A DNA stretch of 10,284 nt from JBBRMY01 sp038230595 (lineage in GTDB: Bacteria > Bacteroidota > Ignavibacteria > Tepidaquicellales > Tepidaquicellaceae), in NCBI GenBank assembly GCA_038230595.1, contig JBBRMY010000099.1, forward strand, positions 1 to 10,284. Direction: 5' to 3'. Position 1 is the stretch's first letter; each line of letters starts with the position of its first letter. Made by a program: the position numbers and the translations under genes. Positions 5,939-10,284 of the stretch are shown piece by piece. The notes below the pieces were generated by a model, which saw only the letters and a list, made by a program, of their open reading frames with translations, ran no database searches and was not told the DNA's origin.

Positions 5939-7504
5939 TTATTCCCATTCTATAGTTGCAGGCGGTTTTGAGCTGATATCGTATACCACTCTGTTTATAT
6001 TTTTTACGTTATTGATCAGTGTATTTGATATCTCTGATAATTCCTTATGAGTGAAATTATAAAAATCTGCTGTCATTCCATCAGTTGAGGTTACTGCTCT
6101 AATACCAAGAACACTTTCGTAACTTCTTTCGTCACCCATTACTCCAACGGTATTTACAGGCATCAAAACACAGAAAGCTTGCCATATATTAGAATAAAGA
6201 CTGTTTTTTCTTAAATAGTTCATAAATTCTTCATCAGCATTTTTCAATATTACCAGCTTTGAACGGGTTACATCGCTCAATATTCTGATCGCAAGTCCCG
6301 GACCCGGAAAAGGGTGTCTGTTAATAAATTGCTGTGGTAATTTTAACTTTTTACCTATTTCCCTTACTTCATCTTTAAATAATTCTCTGAAAGGTTCTAT
6401 AAGCTTTAGTTTCATTTTAGCAGGAAGACCGCCAACATTATGATGAGTTTTAATAACTGCAGATGGACCTTTAAAAGAAACTGATTCTATTACATCAGGA
6501 TATAATGTACCCTGCAAAAGAAATTCAGCATTAGGAATTTTTTTAGCTTCTTTTTCAAAAACATCTATGAAGGTTTTACCTATGATCTTTCTTTTCTTTT
6601 CAGGGTCTGTAACATTTTTTAATCTTTCTATAAAAAGATCAGAAGCATTTACCAGCTTAACTTTGATATTAAAATTCTTACTAAACAGATCAACTACTTT
6701 TTTACTTTCATCTTTTCGCATTAGTCCATTATCAATATGGATGCATATCAGGTTATTGCCGATTGCCTTATGAACAAGAATAGCTGCTACTGAGGAATCA
6801 ACTCCGCCGCTTAGTGCACATATAACTTTTTTGCCGGCAACAGTTTTTCTTATTGAACTTATTTTATTCTTTATAAAATCTTTTTTTTCAAAAAGAGCTT
6901 TTACTTTACAGATCTTAAAAACAAAATTGCTCAGGATTGTTTTTCCAGATATAGTATGTTCAACCTCGGGATGGAATTGAAGAAGATAAATGCTTTTACT
7001 TTTATTCTCTGCAGCAGCCGGAATTTTGTTTGAAGTCTCTGAAATTTTTGCAAAACCATTTGGCAGCTTTAAAATTGAATCTCCATGGCTCATCCAGACA
7101 TTTGACGATGATCTTACTTTTGTAAATAATACTGAGCCGGGCTTATTCTGAATTTTTGTATTTCCATATTCCTTTTGAAGTGACTTATGAATCTTACCGC
7201 CGTACAACTTTGTTACAAGCTGCATACCATAGCAAATACCAAGGACAGGGATCTTATTTACCACCCATTGATCAATAAGTTCTTTTGAAATTGACGGGGC
7301 ATTTTTTTCATTAACACTGGATGGCCCTCCTGAAAGAATAACTCCTTTCAGATCGTATTCAGGATACTTTTCTTCAGAAAAAATATAATTGAAAGGATGA
7401 ATTTCACAATAAACATTCATCTCTCTTATTCTTCTAGCAATAAGCTGAGTAAATTGAGAACCAAAATCGAGAATTAAGATCAGGTCAGTTTTTTTAAATG
7501 GCAA
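5939..7504 (-). CDS. guaA: GMP synthase (glutamine-hydrolysing)
   Basis: The enzyme makes GMP from XMP, ATP and glutamine in the cytoplasm, the last step of de novo guanine nucleotide synthesis. The 521 residues match the family's usual length. The class I glutamine amidotransferase domain covers about 8-200, with the oxyanion region LSGGPSSV (58-64), nucleophile Cys91 in GICYGMQ, and His178/Glu180 in LQFHPEVEHT. The ATP-pyrophosphatase domain follows, with the P-loop LSGGVDSS (231-238) and the FPGPGLAIR signature (399-407). The C-terminal dimerisation domain ends in the typical PPATIEWE. No ATG lies near the expected N-terminus; the codon at 7502-7504 is TTG, which puts ILILDFGSQ at the position expected for the family. 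The start is 13 bases after the kinase stop codon and has no clear SD sequence, suggesting co-transcription and perhaps translational coupling with the kinase gene. Confidence 0.98.
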   Translation of the reverse strand: MPFKKTDLILILDFGSQFTQLIARRIREMNVYCEIHPFNYIFSEEKYPEYDLKGVILSGGPSSVNEKNAPSISKELIDQWVVNKIPVLGICYGMQLVTKLYGGKIHKSLQKEYGNTKIQNKPGSVLFTKVRSSSNVWMSHGDSILKLPNGFAKISETSNKIPAAAENKSKSIYLLQFHPEVEHTISGKTILSNFVFKICKVKALFEKKDFIKNKISSIRKTVAGKKVICALSGGVDSSVAAILVHKAIGNNLICIHIDNGLMRKDESKKVVDLFSKNFNIKVKLVNASDLFIERLKNVTDPEKKRKIIGKTFIDVFEKEAKKIPNAEFLLQGTLYPDVIESVSFKGPSAVIKTHHNVGGLPAKMKLKLIEPFRELFKDEVREIGKKLKLPQQFINRHPFPGPGLAIRILSDVTRSKLVILKNADEEFMNYLRKNSLYSNIWQAFCVLMPVNTVGVMGDERSYESVLGIRAVTSTDGMTADFYNFTHKELSEISNTLINNVKNINRVVYDISSKPPATIEWE

Positions 7505-7517
7505 AATCAGGTTTGTA

Positions 7518-8438
7518 TTAGTTATTACTGAATGTTTTCTGACAAAGCAAGATCGCTCCGAAAGTAGAAGAATTATATTTAGGGATTATCTTTACATTTT
7601 TCAATTCTTTTTTAATACGGCTTACAAATTTTTCAGAAACCGGATTTTTATTTTCCACAATGCTTCCAATAAAAGCGATATTAATATCAGCCTTCACTCC
7701 TGATATCCTAAGATATGAATCAACATGATAAAATAATCCATCAGCAGCAATATCTGTAAGAATAAGTGAAGCTTTATCTTTTTTCTGAGCGCATTTAATT
7801 ACGGTCTCAGCTATTCTCTGTATTTCAACTTTTCCGTTAAAAGTATAATCAACAATGTTCTCCTTTGTAATTCCATGATCTTTCTCAATTGCTTTAAGCA
7901 GGGTACTTTTCTTTGCACCGGGAAAATCATATTCAGGAGTAACCATTCTTAATGCAGAATGACCCAGCCAATAACCGCTGCCCTGGTCTCCGAGAATTCT
8001 TCCCCAACCGCCGACACGATGAAATTTATTTTTAAATTTTCCATAGAGAACAGAACCGGTACCGCTGATGATTATCATACCGTCTTCGCCATTCAATGCA
8101 CCATAGACAGCATTCATAGCATCTGTAGTTACAATAATATTCCTGAACTTTAAACGGGAAATAAATTTATTTTTGAGCCTGTTCCTGTCAGCATCTTCAC
8201 GAGCTCCTGCAATTCCAAAGCAAATACCTGCACAGTTCTTTAATGAAAGCTTTTTCTTTTTTAAGGCTTCATTAATATACTCAGAAAGCTTTACAGAAGT
8301 TTTATCAGGACCATTTAGAGAATAATGGAAACCTTTAAAAGTATGTTCTGATATTTTTTTCAGATCAGTATCTGCAAACATTAACTCAAGCTTAGTTCCA
8401 CCTGAATCAATACCTATATAGAATTTTTTTTGGGGCAA
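7518..8438 (-). CDS. BadF/BadG/BcrA-type ATPase, probable N-acetylglucosamine or related amino-sugar kinase
   Basis: The 306-residue protein belongs to the actin/hexokinase-fold ATPases of the BadF/NagK branch. Visible motifs are the phosphate-1 loop IGIDSGGTK (8-16), a probable catalytic Asp106 in TTDAMNAVYGA, the phosphate-2 segment IIISGTGS (122-129), and GGWGRILGDQGSGYWLG (143-159), typical of N-acetylglucosamine kinases. FIGSIV and NSSTFGAILL (289-298) fit the adenosine and C-terminal motifs. The likely reaction is ATP-dependent 6-phosphorylation of GlcNAc or a similar sugar, possibly in wall-sugar recycling; substrate is inferred. The start is TTG at 8436-8438: an in-frame TAA lies at 8454-8456, no ATG intervenes, and the next Met (residue 20) falls after the phosphate-1 loop. 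No SD sequence is seen. guaA follows 13 bases after its stop. Confidence 0.93.
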   Translation of the reverse strand: MPQKKFYIGIDSGGTKLELMFADTDLKKISEHTFKGFHYSLNGPDKTSVKLSEYINEALKKKKLSLKNCAGICFGIAGAREDADRNRLKNKFISRLKFRNIIVTTDAMNAVYGALNGEDGMIIISGTGSVLYGKFKNKFHRVGGWGRILGDQGSGYWLGHSALRMVTPEYDFPGAKKSTLLKAIEKDHGITKENIVDYTFNGKVEIQRIAETVIKCAQKKDKASLILTDIAADGLFYHVDSYLRISGVKADINIAFIGSIVENKNPVSEKFVSRIKKELKNVKIIPKYNSSTFGAILLCQKTFSNN

Positions 8439-8563
8439 GAAAGTAAAAAAGTTTTATAAGAAGTTATATTGAATATACGGAAAAGGGTTTAGAATTGAAG
8501 GGAAATTGAGAGTAAATTTTCGGAAAAATTCTTAATTTTGTTTGCGGAATTTCAGCGAATAAT
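8439..8563. other. Intergenic spacer between the secreted repeat protein and the kinase gene
   Basis: 125 AT-rich bases. A 6-base AT-only inverted repeat at 8515-8530 is the only hairpin noticed and is too weak for a terminator call. No clear promoter for the kinase-guaA pair was identified, although one is expected here. Confidence 0.4.
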
Positions 8564-10284
8564 TTATTTCAATAATATCATTTTTTTTGTTTCTGAAAAT
8601 TTTTCGGTTTCCAATTTATAAAAATATATTCCACTTGATAAGCCATTTCCATCAAATTCATATTCATAACTTCCGGCATTTAGTTGGGCATTAATCATAC
8701 TATTAACCTCGACTCCAAGTGAATTGTAGACAATCAATTTTACCAAAGTACTATATGGCAGTGAAAATTTTATTTTGGTTAAGGGGTTAAAAGGGTTTGG
8801 ATAATTTTGTTTCAGTTCAAACTTTTCTAGGATTGTTAAACTATTGTTAATTCCAACAACATTTCCTCCATTAGATGTTTTTAGTATCATCCCACCATTA
8901 CCAATAATAAATCCAACATTGTTATTTATAAAATAAATACTTTTAGGACTGAACGAAGTAATAGAATCAGAATTATACCAAACATTACCTACATCAAATG
9001 TTTTTTTTACTCTGTAATCGGTTATATTATTTATAATATTATTTGCTGTATTATTAAAGCCTGACATAAGCCCATAATATGAATTATTCCCAATTCCAAA
9101 GCATATTTCGGGAATAAAACCATTTTGTTCCTGGACCCATGAATTGCCTGAATTTATTGTGTAAAATCTTTTTAAGTTTTCATAAAAGATCCCATTTGTA
9201 TTGTAATTAAAAACAACTACCTGATCATCTTTATTGCTTTTAAGAATTTTTGAATAAATATTATAATAGTTGCCTTGAGTTAAAACAAAGTTATTGGTTA
9301 ATGATGTATCATTGTAATTCCCATAGTATACATATTTCCCATGATTATAAAATTGTCCTCCATATGAATAGTCTTGTATAATATAATTTCGCGAATTGGC
9401 TGATACAAAATCCTCATACTTATAAGAATTATAATTTATCCAATTGTAATCTTCGGCTAGAATATTCCAGGACAAACCACCATTTGTAGTATTATAATGT
9501 ATGCTATAAGGTGTTAATGGATACCAAACTATCCCATGATCTTTATCGCTAAAATCAGTTTTCCGTATTAATTTCCCTGATAATGGAACATTCATACGAG
9601 ACCATGAGTTTCCCCCGTCAGTTGTTTTTTTTAAAACTGAATCTCCTTCAATTATTCCATCATTTTCATTGAAAAAATTAATATATGAATAATTTATTGA
9701 GTCATCAAAAATTCCATTTAGATTGGTTGTTTTAAAGAAACTTTCTCCCTCATTAGTTGTTTTTAATATAGTTCCTTTTTCTCCTACTGCATAACCTGTC
9801 ATATCATTCAAAAAAGAAATAGAATATAATGTTCGGTGTGAATAACTATTTGATGAAATATCATTAAATGAAGTGTTTTGAGAAGTAGAGCTATATATTG
9901 AATTGTATGCTCCAAAAATAAACCTTTTGCCACCGGAATCAGAATTGGCAATATTTAAAAGTTTTACATCGTAATATTTCTTCACAAAAGAATCTCCGGA
10001 ATCAGTACTGTGAAAATTATAACCATCTGAATTTATTATATCTATTGTGCCGTCGTTTGAAAAATCTGAATTAGTATAATTAGGAATATAAATTGGTTTC
10101 ATTTCCCACAAATTTCCACCATCAGTTGTAATAAATATATTTTTTGCAAGGTTATGATATTGATCAGGATATTGTATTCCAGTTATAACAATTCCAGTAT
10201 TTGAATTTACAAATTTCACATAAAGCGTTTTTAAAGAATCATAGTTATATGTTTCAAAGAATATTGTCCAGTTAACTCCTCCAA
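8564..10284 (-). CDS. Secreted Ycf48/BNR-like repeat protein with a C-terminal T9SS sorting domain (partial, N-terminus beyond the right edge)
   Basis: The frame stays open to the window edge, giving 572 visible residues. A GTG at 10217-10219 could be read as a start, but the 21 codons before it (beginning GGVNW and leading into KFVNSNTGI) continue the repeat pattern, so the real start lies outside. Repeats of the form T-x-x-G-G-x-x-W recur about nine times (TTDGGNLW, TTNEGESFF, TTDGGNSW, TTNGGLSW, TINSGNSW, TSNGGN), often preceded by an 'F.n...G.' strand as in SFLNDMTGYAVGEKGTILKT. This is typical of Ycf48-like/BNR beta-propellers. The last 85 residues (8567-8821) form a type A T9SS sorting domain: KQNYPNPFNP, then LVVY-like strands, GVEV, AGSYEYEFDG, LSSGIYFYKL and a basic KKMILLK end. 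In T9SS such domains direct export across the outer membrane and are cleaved. The protein is probably cell-surface or released. Its ligand or activity is unknown. Confidence 0.93.
   Translation of the reverse strand, partial: GGVNWTIFFETYNYDSLKTLYVKFVNSNTGIVITGIQYPDQYHNLAKNIFITTDGGNLWEMKPIYIPNYTNSDFSNDGTIDIINSDGYNFHSTDSGDSFVKKYYDVKLLNIANSDSGGKRFIFGAYNSIYSSTSQNTSFNDISSNSYSHRTLYSISFLNDMTGYAVGEKGTILKTTNEGESFFKTTNLNGIFDDSINYSYINFFNENDGIIEGDSVLKKTTDGGNSWSRMNVPLSGKLIRKTDFSDKDHGIVWYPLTPYSIHYNTTNGGLSWNILAEDYNWINYNSYKYEDFVSANSRNYIIQDYSYGGQFYNHGKYVYYGNYNDTSLTNNFVLTQGNYYNIYSKILKSNKDDQVVVFNYNTNGIFYENLKRFYTINSGNSWVQEQNGFIPEICFGIGNNSYYGLMSGFNNTANNIINNITDYRVKKTFDVGNVWYNSDSITSFSPKSIYFINNNVGFIIGNGGMILKTSNGGNVVGINNSLTILEKFELKQNYPNPFNPLTKIKFSLPYSTLVKLIVYNSLGVEVNSMINAQLNAGSYEYEFDGNGLSSGIYFYKLETEKFSETKKMILLK
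8567..8821 (-). other. T9SS type A C-terminal sorting domain
   Basis: Eighty-five C-terminal residues starting FELKQNYPNPFNP and ending KKMILLK, with the conserved GIYFYKL strand. The NYPNPFNP form is common in Ignavibacteria and related Bacteroidota/Chlorobiota, which supports the organism guess. Confidence 0.93.

Noticed and set aside
8515..8530. Inverted repeat AATTTT/AAAATT, possible terminator after the secreted repeat protein
   Set aside because: AT-only 6-base stem with no stable GC core.
10217..10219. GTG as the start of the secreted repeat protein
   Set aside because: The frame stays open upstream to the window edge and the upstream codons (GGVNW...) continue the repeat pattern; no signal peptide follows the GTG.

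Overview
The window looks like chromosomal DNA from the Bacteroidota/Chlorobiota side of the tree, most likely an Ignavibacteria-like lineage. This rests on low G+C, a C-terminal type IX secretion (T9SS) sorting domain of the 'NYPNPFNP' type, several genes without a Shine-Dalgarno (SD) sequence, and a promoter that fits the TAnnTTTG pattern of this group. This is inference from style, not a database match. All convincing genes lie on the minus strand, so transcription runs from right to left.

In order of transcription: (1) 8564 to beyond 10284 is a large secreted protein, cut by the window edge, built of Ycf48/BNR-like beta-propeller repeats and ending in a T9SS sorting domain. (2) 7518-8438 is a BadF/NagK-type sugar kinase, followed 13 bases later by guaA (GMP synthase, 5939-7504). 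Both appear to start at TTG. (3) 5768-2508 is a tight three-gene unit: a polytopic inner-membrane protein with a long cytoplasmic helical tail, a periplasmic protein with one N-terminal membrane anchor, and a secreted protein with a probable outer-membrane barrel. It ends at a strong terminator hairpin at 2450-2485. The first two resemble the GldL/GldM pair of the T9SS motor, or TolQ/TolR-type stators, in layout but not in clear sequence. (4) 2362-1111 is a pair made of a small coiled-coil lipoprotein and a secreted coiled-coil/LysM protein, ending at a second hairpin (1047-1081). (5) 806 to 1 is a second copy of that pair with its own promoter; its LysM-type member runs off the left edge.

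The most notable region is 1-5768. It encodes a possible inner-membrane motor or stator, a periplasmic arm, an outer-membrane protein, and a duplicated lipoprotein plus peptidoglycan-binding module. Together these could form a cell-envelope-spanning assembly. The two lipoproteins are identical over all 63 mature residues although about 27 of those codons differ synonymously, so the duplication is not recent and the mature protein is under very strong constraint. No RNA genes, insertion sequences, CRISPR arrays or attachment sites were seen.
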